Source: Amphibalanus amphitrite (taxonomy: Eukaryota > Arthropoda > Thecostraca > Balanomorpha > Balanidae). Taken from it: a DNA stretch of 64,000 nt. This document shows positions 35,774-49,300 of this stretch, piece by piece. How positions within the stretch are numbered: the stretch's first letter is position 1; every line of letters begins with the position of its first letter. A model generated the notes under the pieces. It made no database searches. It was not told where the DNA came from and saw only the letters and a program-made list of their open reading frames with translations. A program made the position numbers and the translations under genes. The stretch spans positions 434,001-498,000 of the forward strand of contig NW_024881591.1 in the NCBI RefSeq assembly GCF_019059575.1. The letters run 5' to 3'.

Positions 35774-37399
35774 GCAGCCTCCGTCCGACTTCTGAGCTCG
35801 TGCCGCGCCGACGGGTCTGGGGCTGCCGAATTCCCACCCTGCCGACCGTTATTAGACGGACGGCACATGCCACCGAGACAGAACGCCAGTCGAGCCTTCA
35901 CCGACCCACTGAGGAGCGGCGTCGGGGATCGACAGTTCATGGGTACCTAAACCAAGTGCCCAGCCGGTTGGTAAAGCGAGGGTTTGTATGCAATGGCTGC
36001 CGCTCTATCCCCATATCGTTCATATTGCGGGGCTTTTTAAATCAGCTGCGTCGGTTATCGATATTCAGATTTAAACAACTCGATGTTCACTATTTATTAA
36101 CATGAGCTGCAATTAACAGCTGGACGCTGAGCTGAGCGACGAGATGGGTTTTAATTAGGCATTCGCGACGTTACCTGATATTGGAGGCTGTACGTAGGTT
36201 CTGTGTGCTAGTGCTCGGCGCCCTGTTCCCGGGCGTTTGTTGACAGTTGATGTGTGTGTGGCTCGCCGCCGGCGAGAGTTGCCAGTTTTACCAGACGGGT
36301 GGTCTGCTCGCTCCACGGTATGTACCGCCGGTTCAATACAGTGTTCATTCTGTTTAACTCTCCCCAGTCAGATACCATCCGCATTTAGTACCGGTAATTG
36401 TATTTGTCGCCGTCTGGGCTCGGCGGGCCGCGGCAGTCCAGTGTTGTCCCGGCGGGGTCACGGCTGGCGCCCCTTACACATGCAGCGGGTACAGGCACAG
36501 CCCACAGCCAGTGATCTGGCTGTGGGCCTTACTGCACCAGGCCAACAGACGAGAACAGCCGACCGACCCAGAACGGAGAAACGCTCTCGCACAAAACAGC
36601 GAGCTGTCAGACAACGTAGCGGCCCGGTTAGGCGGAAAGGTTGAGCAGTGCAGAATAGCCGCGCACGATCGTAGGACTCAGGCCTGCCTCTACACAAATA
36701 TTAACACTGAGGTCCGACACACAGCTCACTGGCTCTGTCAGTTAATGCCTGGGTTACACCAACAACGCGGCTTTGAATCACTATAAATAACGCCACTATT
36801 CTACATGAAAATACACGCTTTAAAACTAGGCAGTCACAGCGATTGGAAGCAACAAGCAACAGGAAGCCCTCCCTGCAGTAATGAGAGTTAAATTAATACC
36901 GTTAACAGTAACCCGGTTTACATAGGGTTTGTTGCAAGCTTATATCTCCGTCCGTGATGTTGCATAAGATGCCAATGGTGCTTAACAATTTACAAAATGA
37001 TCCCCTCTAAATATTTGAAGACCACTGCATCGAAATTATCGCCAAATTAACGAGCTAGAGCCTCGTCAAAATATGCTATGTAAACCGGGTTAGTGTGCTG
37101 TTAATTTGTTAGCGATCCAAGCCGAACGAACGTGAATAAAACATATTTTTATCGTTTCTGTCAGCATCAATACTATATTCATTTGAACTCGGATTATCTA
37201 GTCACGATGAGTACAACTATTTCCGTTGTTTTGCCGAGCATGTGTGTAGCCCAATAAGACCCGATGCACCATCTCGAGGCACTGACGCGGCAGTAGTCTA
37301 TTCGTTGTCGTCGCGCTATCTCAGGTCCCAGCTGCCCTCTCTGCAGCACAGAGGAGGGACTCACCCCTCCCTCCGCCCCAGTGCCAGTCCTCGCAGAGG
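35774..37399. other. Intergenic region between convergent LZIC and HDAC6
   Basis: Two 3' ends face each other. No supported gene; one inverted-repeat element lies at 36909-37092. The rest is unique sequence with only random frames. Confidence 0.5.
36909..37092. mobile_element. MITE-like element with 17-bp terminal inverted repeats
   Basis: TAACCCGGTTTACATAG at the left and its exact inverse at 37076-37092 bound 184 bp of AT-rich sequence. TA at each outer edge would fit a Tc1/mariner-type insertion, but that is inference. Confidence 0.65.
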
Positions 37400-40300
37400 T
37401 CACGCGTGGCCGGCGTCGCCTCCGGGCATGTCGACGCCGAACTTGCTGTGGTGCGCCGACCGTTTGGCGGCCGTCAGCCGCTCGTGGTGGATGTAGTTTT
37501 CACACACGTAACACCATACGGAGAGGTCGGCCAGGCTGAGCACCATGCAGTGGCCGGTGACGGCGCCGTGGTCCAGCATGTGGCACGAGCGGTACCGGCC
37601 GCAGCACACCTGGAAATAGACGGGGACGGTCAGATGGCGGTACCGGCCGCAGCACGTCTGAGACACCAGAGGGTGAGTAAATGCTCGAACACAGCGGTAC
37701 CGTCCACCGGCAGAAAAGGAGCCAGTGGTGAAGAACATTATTCGGTGGTGAAGAACATTATTCTACCGAGTCATCACGGTCCTGATCGTGGACCCGGCGA
37801 ACAGCTGAGAAACTTAATTGCACCCGACCTTGCGTCGGCACCGAGCTCCACTATACTCATTCAACCCACTGAACCTCCAAACGAAACATCGCCCAGTCAC
37901 CAGACCCCATGCCTCCCTTCCCTGTCTGTCCAGCTCTAGCCCTCCCGGCCCCACTCGGTTACCTGATAGCAGGTCAGACAGACCCAGTTCTCCTGGCTGT
38001 CCAGTACTCCCGGCCCCACTCGGTTACCTGATAGCAGGTCAGGCAGACCCAGTTCTCCTGGCTGTCCCCGCAGTCGGCTCCACTCGGTTACCTGATAGCA
38101 GGTCAGGCAGACCCAGTTCTCCTGGCTGTCCCCGCAGTCGGCCCCACTCGGTTACCTGGTAGCAGGTCAGGCAGACCCAGTTCTCCTGGCTGTCCCCGCA
38201 GTCGGCGCACGGAGCGGAAGCGTTGATACCTCCGACCGGCAGATCGGCTACCGTGCAGAGGTGGGGACAGTCGAGCAGCGGCACCACCGCGTACATATTC
38301 TGAGGGAGACAGAAGGAGAATGGTCAGCGGCACACCGCGTACATGTTCTGCCGGAGGGACTGATAGTGGGCGGTCAGACTGACATACTGACACATCGACA
38401 CTACACTATGCCACAGCGTGTCCAATAGACACCATGCCACAGCCGGGCCAATTGTGCTAAAAACAGCACGGCTGGTCACATTCAAAATACCGCCCAGTCG
38501 ATACCAGACGCGAACAAACAGAATTGCACACGCACATACCCAAGTCCAACCCTACTGCGCCGGACTGCTCGTCCCGGGGGCGTCAGTTAGGAGCTGTAAC
38601 AAGCATAGCTCCATGGAAAGGCGGTGGTTCGAGTCAACACTGCACGAGTCGCTCCCCGGTCGGTGTGACATTTGGGTCGCAGCGCGGTAAATGGGTCACT
38701 GGCCAGGAGGGCAGTGGGACTGGGAGCCGGCGGCCAGCAGTTGCGTGACGACCATGTCCAAACAGTGAAACGGCAGGGATTCGGACCGCTCCGTAGATGG
38801 CTGCCCGACACGCACGGACGCACGGACAGTGGAAGGGACGATACTGAGGGGTGTCTGCCGAGGGTGTCGCCTCTATTCCGGTGACAGCGGACGGCCCATT
38901 CAGCCGCCTGGGAACGCACACCTGAAGCCAACCTATGGAACAAACGTGTCATGAATTATAGTGCATCAGTATTCAGTATTTTCTATTTCTAAAACCTCAC
39001 TGTCTCTACACGTATGTGTGTACCGATAAAATGTCCAAAACTGAAATCAGTATACCAGGTAAAGGTCTAGCAGTGCATGCAGGCACAAGCTGCAAAGTAG
39101 CTATGGAATGCATGTTAATGTTCGGCGGCCTCATTCTCACCGTGTAATGGCTGCCCAATGACCAGTCTGTCGTCGTGGTGAGTGGTCAATGCGGCTCAGT
39201 CTGTCCTCGATTGACGTGCCCTGCTCATCGGCGACATTGTGCACTAATTGATACGGCCGACAGCACCGGCCACTAATTGATAGGGGAGTAGTTATTGGGT
39301 ATCAATGAACAGCGGTGATTAGGGATCTCCGGGCGGTGGCCGATACAGCGCCATATACGTGATGACTGGAGAGTGAAGAGGCCGGGCACCTTGCCGGGGA
39401 ATCAAGCGAGGACGACTGCGGGCTGATCCAGGGGGTAATATCAGGGAAGGGGCACTTCCATCATAAAGCCTTAGTGCAGCTGAACGGATACGATTAGTGC
39501 ATTACTGAAGCCGGAGGCAATAAAGCTCGCCACTGAAACTGGTTAACAATATGTCCATGAAGACGACCGAAATAGCGTGTAAAAAATCCCACATCTCGAC
39601 AAACAGACACCTGGGCCGACGTGCTACCAATGTGGGCTCCACTGTGTCCTGTTATGACTCCATACAGCTGACCTGGTCCTGCCCGGTCAGTCAGCCCGGG
39701 GTCGATCCCCGTTAGTGGCCCGGACATCCAGACCTGCCCGGGCCTGACCCAGTCCGCCGGGTCTGACCCAGTCTGCTGGGGTCGCGTCGATCCTCCGCGG
39801 TTTGGTCCCGTCAGGCCCCGATCCGGCTCGGGACTGCCCGGGTTGGGCCGATCCCCGGCGGTCCAGTCCCGTCCCGCCCGGGTCCGGGTCGATCCCCGTC
39901 GGACCTGGGACCAGTCCAGTCCGGTCCTGGGGCCGTATTCACGTCGACTTCGTAAGTCGATTTTCTTTCGTAAGTATAATTTGGTATTCACGTCGACACT
40001 TCTTAAGTTTTTATCGACGGAGTTCACGTGATTAAAAAAAATTACTTAAGAAGTAGGTCAAACTTAAGAAAATTCTTACGAAAATGATCGACGTGAATAC
40101 GGCCCCGGGTCTGGCTCAGGTCAGCTCGGGTTCGGGTCGATCCCCGGTCCGGTCCAGTCCGGTCACCGGGCAGCCGTGTCCGACCTGCCACAGTGACCGA
40201 TAGAGCGGACCGATCGACCGACCGACCGACGGGGGGAGGGGGGGGGGGGGCAGGTGACCTCAGCAGCTGACCACCGGCAGTCGGCCGGCGACAGCCGTGC

Positions 40301-43300
40301 GTGGTGGACAGCGACGGACGGACGGTGGAGGGTCAATGGAGATCGGCGGCGATTTGCCAGGAAAGACGGCAGTGGAGGGCGAACGGTGTCGTGCATTATC
40401 GAGTGGACGGTGACCACCGACCGAAGGTAACAGTCCCAGCAAAGACGATCGAGCTAAGCACCAGAGGAGACCCGGTAGACGAGTGGGGTGTGTATGAGGT
40501 ATGACTGAGGGCAGTCGATGTGATAGTGGGTAGCGAAAAGTCTGCTTATTGTAACCTAGAAGCATCCCCGAAGTCCTGGAGACACTTCACGTCACCAGTG
40601 CGTGGAGCCGTCCAAGTATCCGCGGCTGCCTAGGATCGACCACCCAGGCCTCTGACAGCACCACTCATCAATATCCCAGCCTCATCACGATCGCCCGCCG
40701 GCCGGCGGGCCGCTGAGCCCCGTGAGCGGGCCCTGGGATGCCGCTGAGCCGGCGGTCGTCCAGTAGCGGCAGTCGTCCCCTCCGGTCCGGCTCGTGTTCG
40801 TCGTCCGGCGGCGGCGGCGGTCCGCTGACGTCCTGCACGGTGACGGTGGCGTTCCTGCCGCTGAGCGGTCCGCGCCGGCCGCAGCCGCTGCTGCTCACCC
40901 AGGCCGGCCGGGTGGTGTTCTCCGGCCCGGTGCGGCCGCGCCAGCACGTCACGTTCGTCTCGCAGCGCCGGCCGCCGGAGCCGTTCTCGCTGACGGCGCG
41001 GCTGGGCGGTGTGACGGCGGCACGGCTGAGCGTCTGCTGCGAGCGCCGGCGGCCGGTGGGCGCGCGGCTGGGCGGCGCCGCCAGCCCGCTGGTGGTGCTG
41101 GAGGTCAGCGGCGGCGCCGGGCCCTGCGGCCGCTGCCTGGCCGCCACCGACCGCCGCACCCAGCGCCACCGCAAACAGGTCCGGAAACTCGACAGGAGAC
41201 TCAAGCGCATCTTCCTGGCGACTCGGATGAAGGTTCTGGCGGCGGGTGCGGGCGGCGCGGAGCCGGCCGGGGCAGACGCCGCGGAGCCGGCCGGGGCAGA
41301 CGCCGCGGCCGAGGCCGGCAGTGACAGTACGGAGCCCACGGCGGCCACGGCCACCACCTCCGGACACGCCGGCGACTCGGAGCCGTCCCCGCCGGCCAGT
41401 CCGACTCTGGCCGACTCCGACTCCGACTCCCAGTCCTCCGGCGCCGAGTCGGAGGTCGGCGAGGAGGAGTCCAGTGACACGGACGAGTCGATACAGACCG
41501 AGTCGCAGTCAGAGTCGGAGTCAGAGTCAGTGCGGGAGGTATTACCTGCCTGACGGGCTCCTTCCAGCGGCGGGCTGCCGTCTCACCAGGTGAACATACT
41601 CGGGGATCGGATCAGAATCGACCCCTGGGACAGAGAGTGCCACCACCAGCTCCACGAGGAACCTACCCCAGAGCCCCGAGCGTTCAGATCAGAACTTACG
41701 GTAATCTTCTTATCCTAGAAGTGTTTGATGCTCAGCCATACACCGGATAAATCTTCAGATGGTGGCCATATGGAGTGCATTACTGGTGTGTACGAATGCG
41801 ATGCTTTGACGAGGTAGAATGGCTATTGCCTGTTGACGCCGGATTGTTGTGTAAGTACATTGTTTGTTGGAAGAATGTGGTCCGGCTCAGGCTAATTACT
41901 TTATCGATCGTTATCCCTCATGTTGGTGATACACAATAACAATGACATGGTTACCTATTGGTTGGCAAATTTACTGCATGGATTATGTAAAACTGCTGCC
42001 ATTAATCCACAACACGTCAGGAGAGAATGATGCATAACACGATAGTTCAGCAGCAAAACTTAAATAAGCGCGCTGGTTGCTGTTTGATGAAACTTGCCAC
42101 TGCCAAATTATCCGACCAAAGAACGATGGAATAGAGCACTAAACAATAATACCGCTAAATACCTGCCCCCATCGAAAAAAGGCAGTTACACCGCATCGAT
42201 TCACCCAGAGTAGCACGGTAATAGTCCATACCATGATACACCCGTTTACCTACTCGATTGGATACGTTACAAACATTTATATGTCTGTCTGATATAAGGT
42301 ATGTGATTTCATCTGGCACCGATAAAAACAAGGGTACAAATGAACTATCGGAGGCAAGCAATGTCCAACCGATGAGCAGCTGGCCAAGTAAAAAATAAAT
42401 TCACGTTCGGTGCCAATTCGCAGTCTGATTGATCTCATCGACCTGTGACCATACCTGTCAGAATCGAAGAAAGAATCACGCAATGCGAAGCCGCAGAATA
42501 GAGCAGGAAGGACGGGACGAGGCAGCAACAGCGACAGTCTTCATCAACGGTATTTCTCAAATGTCGAGAGCTTAGGAGCTACATACTTCAGGCAGCAGAG
42601 ATATTGAAATGTCTTCGAAAATCGAAATTAATTTAGGATTTTATCGGTCAAAGCAATATAATTCACAATGCAATAGCAACCAGGAGTGGACAGATGCATT
42701 CCAAAGTTGACCACCTAAATATTGAAATTGGGGGCAATATAATTCACTGGTCTAATGTGACGCATTTCTACAATGAAGGCGAAAACGGTATATGGTGTAT
42801 GTTAACCAAGCTGACGTCAGCTGGCAACAGAGCTAAAGATTGGAAGCTCCCAATATAAAATAGGGACCTACTGGTAAAAACGAGCAGCACCAATCAGCGC
42901 TTCTTTCACTGAAAGATTTTAGTTGTCGGAGCTCCCCGTCGAAATCGAAAGCCGCCCAGGTAACACGTGCAGCGCGAAACGCTACACAACATAAAAAAAC
43001 TGGGCTAATGAGACTACCTGGATAATCATGGGCACGCTGAGAACTATAATTTACAGATAAACGCAGCGACACATTTCACCACGTCAAGTATCGGACATAC
43101 CACTATATCCCCCCCCCCCCCTCTCCACTGAGACAGCCCCCCGGCTCCACTGACCTGATTGGAGATCTCCTCGAGCACCAGAAACTGCTGCAGAGCGGCG
43201 TCTCCGGCGGCGAGCGCGGCGGCCACGGCTCCCTGCTCCGACAGACCGGAGGCCTCAGCCGCCCGCTCTGCCCAGGCCGACTTCACGGTGGCCGGCGGCG

Positions 43301-46300
43301 CGGCCGCCTTTTCCGCCTGTCCTTCCGCTGGTGTAGCGTCCTTTCCGGGCTGACCCTTCTCTGGCGGGGTAGCCTTCTCGCCCTCGCCAGCGGGACCAGT
43401 AACCGGCTTGGCATCCCTCTCGGGAGATCCCTCCACGGCCAGGTCGCCGGCGGCCGCCGCTGTCTCAGGGACCGCGGCCGCCGCTCCTGTGCCCTGGTCT
43501 TCAGCCAGCGTCAAACGGTCCACCAGACGCTCCAGCGGCTCCGGCTCCGGCTGCAGTTCAGGCTGTGGTTCCGGCTCCGGCTCCGGCTCCATCTTTGGCT
43601 CCGGCTCCGGCTGTGCTTTTGTCTCCGGCTCCGGCTCCGGCTGCCAGGCTGTCCGCGGCAGCACCGGCGGCCCGTCCTTCTCCGCCTCCTCTGCGGCAGC
43701 GGTGGTCGGCTCGGCGGTGACAGCGGCGTCTCCCCGCTGTTCTATGATGCGCCGCACCACGTCCAGCGGCTCCTTGGCCAGTCGGTACGGCTCGGCCACG
43801 GCCGGCCAGAACGGCCGCTGACTGTGCGCCACCGAGCACAGCGTGCGCGCCGCGCTCTCGTTGACGGCCGGCAGCGGCGGCAACTGCACGGCCGGGTCAC
43901 CCAGCAGCGCGCGCGCACACATGGCCATGCTGTAGGAGATGCTGGTCAGGTTGTAGCCGCCCTCGAGCGCCACCACCACGCGCCCGCCGGCCAGCGCGGT
44001 CAGGTGGTGGGTCAGGTGGCCGTACACCTCCGGAGGGACCAGGTAGCCGCCCAGCGGGTCGCCGCGCGCCGCGTCAAACCCAGCGGAGACGAGCACCAGC
44101 TCGGGGCTGAACTGGTAGCCCACGGGGAGCACGACGGTCAGCAGGGCGGCCAGGTACTCGGCGGCGCCCATGCGCGCCCGGTTCCAGGGCACGTTCACGT
44201 TGAACCCGGCGCCGGGCCCGCTCCCCACCCGGTCGTGGTCGCCGTCGTCCGACATTGGGAAGAAGAAGCCGAAGTCGTGCCGGTGTAGCGACATGTACAG
44301 CACGTCGCTGTCCTCGTAGAACATGTGCTGGATGCCTGCCGGCACGGGAAGGAAACAGTTACGATCCATGATCGTTAAAAATACTCCTGTAAGACTCAGA
44401 CAGACTGAAGATGTGTAAGCTGTTAGCACGGAGGTGTTATGCGAGACCTGACTGCCTTCATGCGGAAAGTAACAAAGAGGCCAGCATGAAACCAAACACG
44501 CCATTTTGATGAAAAATTAATGACTTATTCTGCAGAGCACAAAGTAGTTTGGGGCGTGTCTTCGCCGTCCTACGGGCCAACTCTTATAGATCAGCCAGCA
44601 TATTCTAAGAATCCAGCAAATTTTCCAAGACTATTAAGGTGATAATCCATAAAATAACCTGACTGTCGGGTGACTCGCGTGACCCATCTGTCGACCATTC
44701 CCGAAATGTGTCACACCCATCGACCAGTCTGCAAAAGTTCCGCGCAGACGGGATCGAACCGATAACAGCCCGATTATGTAAGATGCGGCAGTCCCTGAAA
44801 TAAATAATACTCTACACAATTCATGGACGATGCACTCCAACATACTTATTAACCCGCGCCCCACTGGGGTCTGCGTATAACACGCCCTACTGGGGGGGGG
44901 GGGGCTATTCATAGCCCCCCCTCCTAACTCCGAAACTACTGGGCCGATTGTCAAAATTCAAACGGCGTCTGATAGCCCCGGAAAAACTGTCGAGCGAAAC
45001 CTAATTTCATTGACCTCGAGGTCACCGATGACGTCACAGGTCAGGTCAAAGTAAAAATTATTAGCATTTTGGCTTCTTCACGTTTTGGGCTCTGGCCGCC
45101 GTCTTACAAGTCAGATCAGGCTCATTTTTGGTTCACACACTCGTGAACAGATGCTCTAGATACTCTGAGGGTACCAAACTTGTACTTTGATTTTCAGGTC
45201 AAGGTCAGGTCATCACAGGTCACGAAAATATTATATCATCCGTCGGTCACGTGACACATGTTTTACGGTCCATTTAGGCCAAACACTTCGAATTTGATGT
45301 CGTCTGTGTCATTCGAGGTCATTTTGAGTCAAATTTAGCTCAGGTCAGGTCACTTTCAGGTCAAAAAAGGTCAAATTTTGAAGTTAAAATTTTTCAACAA
45401 ATAAGGTGTCTATTGGATGCAGTTTGAGCTCAGGAACACGATGGTGCTATTTATATTGGCGTACGATGTCAAATTCGTGCTGAAAAATTGATTTGAAAAA
45501 TTAATAATTGTTAATTTTTTGCAATAATGCGTATAACTTGGCCATTTTTGGAGATATTTAGCTAAAACTTGCTAGAGTTAGTCATAATAATGCGTTCTAT
45601 CACATATATTCCGGTTTTTTCGAAAAGTCAAAAAGTTTTTGAAAAAAATGTAAAAATACAAATTTTGAATTTTATTATATAAAATTTTCGAAATTTTCAA
45701 AATTTCGAAAATCCGAGATAGCAGTTTGATAGCTCAGTCTATTCTGAGTCCTCTCATGCAAAGAAATTGGATCTAGCTTAAAAACTGAGCTCTTGGGAGC
45801 GATTGCCGTGGTTCACTGTTTTGCGTCGAAATCGGCCGAACATGACGTCACTCTGACGTCATTTCCGGCCGACCTATGGTAGGTACGAAGTTCAAATTTT
45901 GACACAAGGTGTCAAATTGATGCAGCCGAAGGTACTGAAAGTTTGGCGTCGATACGTCAAGCGGTTCGGAAGTTATTGCAGAAAAACGGGAGGGGGGCTA
46001 TAAATAGCCCCCCCCAGTGGGGCGCGGGTTAATCCGCCAGCCGCTCCCCTTCTATGAAATCCTTCGCCGTTTTCAGCTCAACGTCCAAGACTGCACTATC
46101 GGCTCGCTAGTTTTGACAGGCACTTTTCTCACCTCAACATCGAGAAAACGAGCAGTCACATCAAAGCTGAATGTTCTCGTACTTATACCATTGCTCGCAA
46201 ATAACACCGACCCCGTCCAAACTAACAATAACCGGATTGGTGATATGATCCCGTTTCCCCACTGTTTCTGTTCCTCATCGTAGCCGTACAACCACTGTTT

Positions 46301-49300
46301 CCGTGTCTCACCGTGTCCGTGATGGACGTTGTTTCCATGTGTTCCCGTCTCTCACCGTTTCCTACGTGGATTAGACGCCCCCCGTTTTCCCACTGTTTCC
46401 GTGTCTCACCGTTTCCGTGGTGGACCTTTCCCCACTGTTTCCGATTCTCACCGTTGCCGTGGTGGACGTCCCAGTCGAGTATCATCACCCGGCGCAGGCC
46501 GTGCGCGCTGACGGCGTGCCGCGCCGCCACCGCCACGTTATTGAACAGGCAGAAGCCGTGAGGGGTGTCCGGCTCGGCGTGGTGACCCGGCGGCCGGACC
46601 ACGCACAGACCTGAGCCGCTCTCACCGGAGAGCACACTGTCCACCGCCTGAAACAGAGGGGTACGACTAGAAACAGACCGGAGCCGCTCTCCAACACAGA
46701 ACCGAGCCGCTCTCACCGGACAAAGCGGTGTCCACCGCCTGAAACGGGAGATAGGGCGATAAGAGTAAGACCCCTATAACTATATGGCCTTGGTAAGACC
46801 ACAGTCAGCCAGTCACTAACTACATAAGATTACAGGACACAACAGGTCATAATAACCAAGACAGCTGGCGGCTTTAGGTCGCTAGATTCGAAATCATGCC
46901 AAGCAAACGGTCAACATCGGTCACCAAATATGTCTCCATGTCGTTTCGGGTTCCCCATAGTCACCTCCTCCGCCTCTCTCACCTCCACCACACAGCCGGC
47001 CGCCAGCAGTGCGCAGTCGTAGCTCTCCGGGCAGAGGAACACGGAGTTGAACCGGTCGGCCAGACGGTCCAGCTCCGACTGGGAGAGCTGCTCGGTGTCG
47101 GACAGCGCGGCCACGTGCGCCGGCTCGTGCGGGGGCACCAGCTGCTCGGGAGCAGCGCGCAGCTGGCCGGGGGTGCGCAGACAGCGGTCCGACAGGCCCC
47201 AGGCGCTCAGCCGCGTCAGGATCGACTGCAGACGCGCCGGACGCTCCGGGTGGTCACTGCGAGGGAAGGAGAGACGGTCAGTGGGCGGTCACAGGTCACT
47301 CACTGGTTGGTGAACGGAACGACAAATGACAGGACGTACGCTGTAGAGAATAAAAGGGAAAGAAAAAAGTAAAATACCTGTTTGTTTGCTTTTTTATGGG
47401 CTTTAGGGACATTGAGTAAACACGTCATTAACAAACATGTCATTAATATATGTCAAATTTAACAGAGCCGTTGAAAGTCGGTAACGATTGTACCGCGCTA
47501 ATCGGGCTTTTATCCACGCCCCAGATTAGCGTGTTGGCGTGCCACTCACGGGTCGTCGACGTTGCGGTGTCGCATCATGTCCTCGTTGGTGGCCAGACAG
47601 ACGCGGTGGGCCGGCGGCAGCGGCCGAGACACTGAAACACAACCAAATGACACACTGCGTGACGATGGACTACGTCCGCGGCGGGAGGGGTGGGGTCACC
47701 GTTCCGTGCTTCTATCCTCAGGATACTGAAATCCTTCTCCTCCACGCCGCAACCCTCTCTGGGCTGGACAGGCAACTTTATCTCATGCGGGCTGCTCCCT
47801 TGGAGCGGCACCGCTGCTCCCCAGGGAGCGCACCCCGTAGCCGGGTGCAGTGAGTGCCTTGGGGCTGGGTGGCCTGTCCTCTGGACGGGCTCAGCCCCGG
47901 CGACTCACTAGGGTGCCTGCCCAGACCAATGTCTCCCCCTATATCCTATTATCCTCCCGGCTCTGAAATGGTCTAATTGGACCGAAAGGGCCTAACCCAA
48001 CAAAACAACAAAACAAAGGGGTGGGGTGGGTTTAGTACAAACTTAAGCTAACTCGTCCAAAATTTGTCGATTTGACTTACTACCACCCTGTTACCCTGTA
48101 CTTGAGTGTCTAGCAAGGACGACAGACAGGGAACACTTTTGCGATACCTATATTTCAAGAGTCCTTTTCAACGAAACCCAAAAATTTATTTATCTATTCC
48201 CTGAATAACAAACATTTGTTTTAGTGGATTCTTCAATCTGTCTCCATTTAGAAAGCGGTTCGTTACCTATGTTTTCAGGATCGCAGCAACTACAAACCTA
48301 AAAACGAGCAAACAAACTATTAGCACCCATACAAGTTACAACATTTCACACCTTTGTTTTATTCGCCCGGCCTTTCCAATCCAATCACTAGCAATCAATC
48401 GCCATTCGCCAGCATTGTTTGTGACGCAAGTGCGGACGGAGCGAGCGAGCGCTGTGTGGTGCCGCCGATGGGGAGGCGCCGCGCGCGCACGGCGGGCAGC
48501 TGACGCTCCGCACACGGCCCGCCGGCCACTAGCTGCCCATAACTCCGCCCACCGCTCCACTGACGTCACGGCACCGCACAGCTGGCGGCCCGGCGCGTTA
48601 TGTGCACCTACTGCGGTCGGAGAAAGGGAGACACGGCCGGTGGCACTTGCTTCCAACTTTCCGCCAACTCTGCGACTTGCTGCGACACCGGGGTAGCACC
48701 GTAGCAGTGGGCTGGATGGGCGGCGGCAGATCGCGCTGGTGTTGCGTTATGAGGAGACCCGACCACACTTATGTAGTTTTAGAATCAGGACGTGGTGGAA
48801 GGACCATTGAGCATGAGTGTGTGGATAAAATGAGCTTGTAATGTAAAAACGAAAATACAAATTTCAAATTCGTGTTTTTAAAATTCCCCCGGCTCACCAG
48901 GCCCCTGGGGGACCAACGACAACCTGGAGGAGGGTCGGATCCGACCCTTTGTTATCTCGAGAACCAATGGTCCTATAGAGACCCGCGAGGCGGCGTTTGA
49001 AAGCTCTCCACGAGATCTTCCCAAAGCATTCTCAAGATTTCAGGATTGATATCATCTTTCGGGTCAATATCAGGTCCAGGATCAGGCCAAAGGTCGAATT
49101 GGGGTATTCGCACGGCATGGCTTGAATGGTGGAATAAGTAAGTTTCTGCCCGAAACTAAGCCAAAGTGACCTTAAATACTTTGTAAAGGTGCCTTGTTAG
49201 CATAAGTGTCATACGAAGGGTCAAGGTCAAGGTCAGGTCATGAAAGGTCACTTTGAGACAACTCATCGACGAGAGTTGTCATGCTTCTTTGGAGTTGAGT

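Noticed and set aside
38600-38660. GTGGTTCGAGTCAAC resembling a tRNA T-loop
   Set aside because: Flanking stems do not pair and no A box at the right distance.
40630-41480. Long minus-strand frames opposite the DUF4590 gene
   Set aside because: GC-rich shadow frames without any domain; the plus frame has the recognisable conserved pattern.
44730-44800. tRNA-like B box (GGTTCGATCCC on the minus strand)
   Set aside because: No acceptor stem or anticodon arm could be paired; possibly chance or an old SINE.
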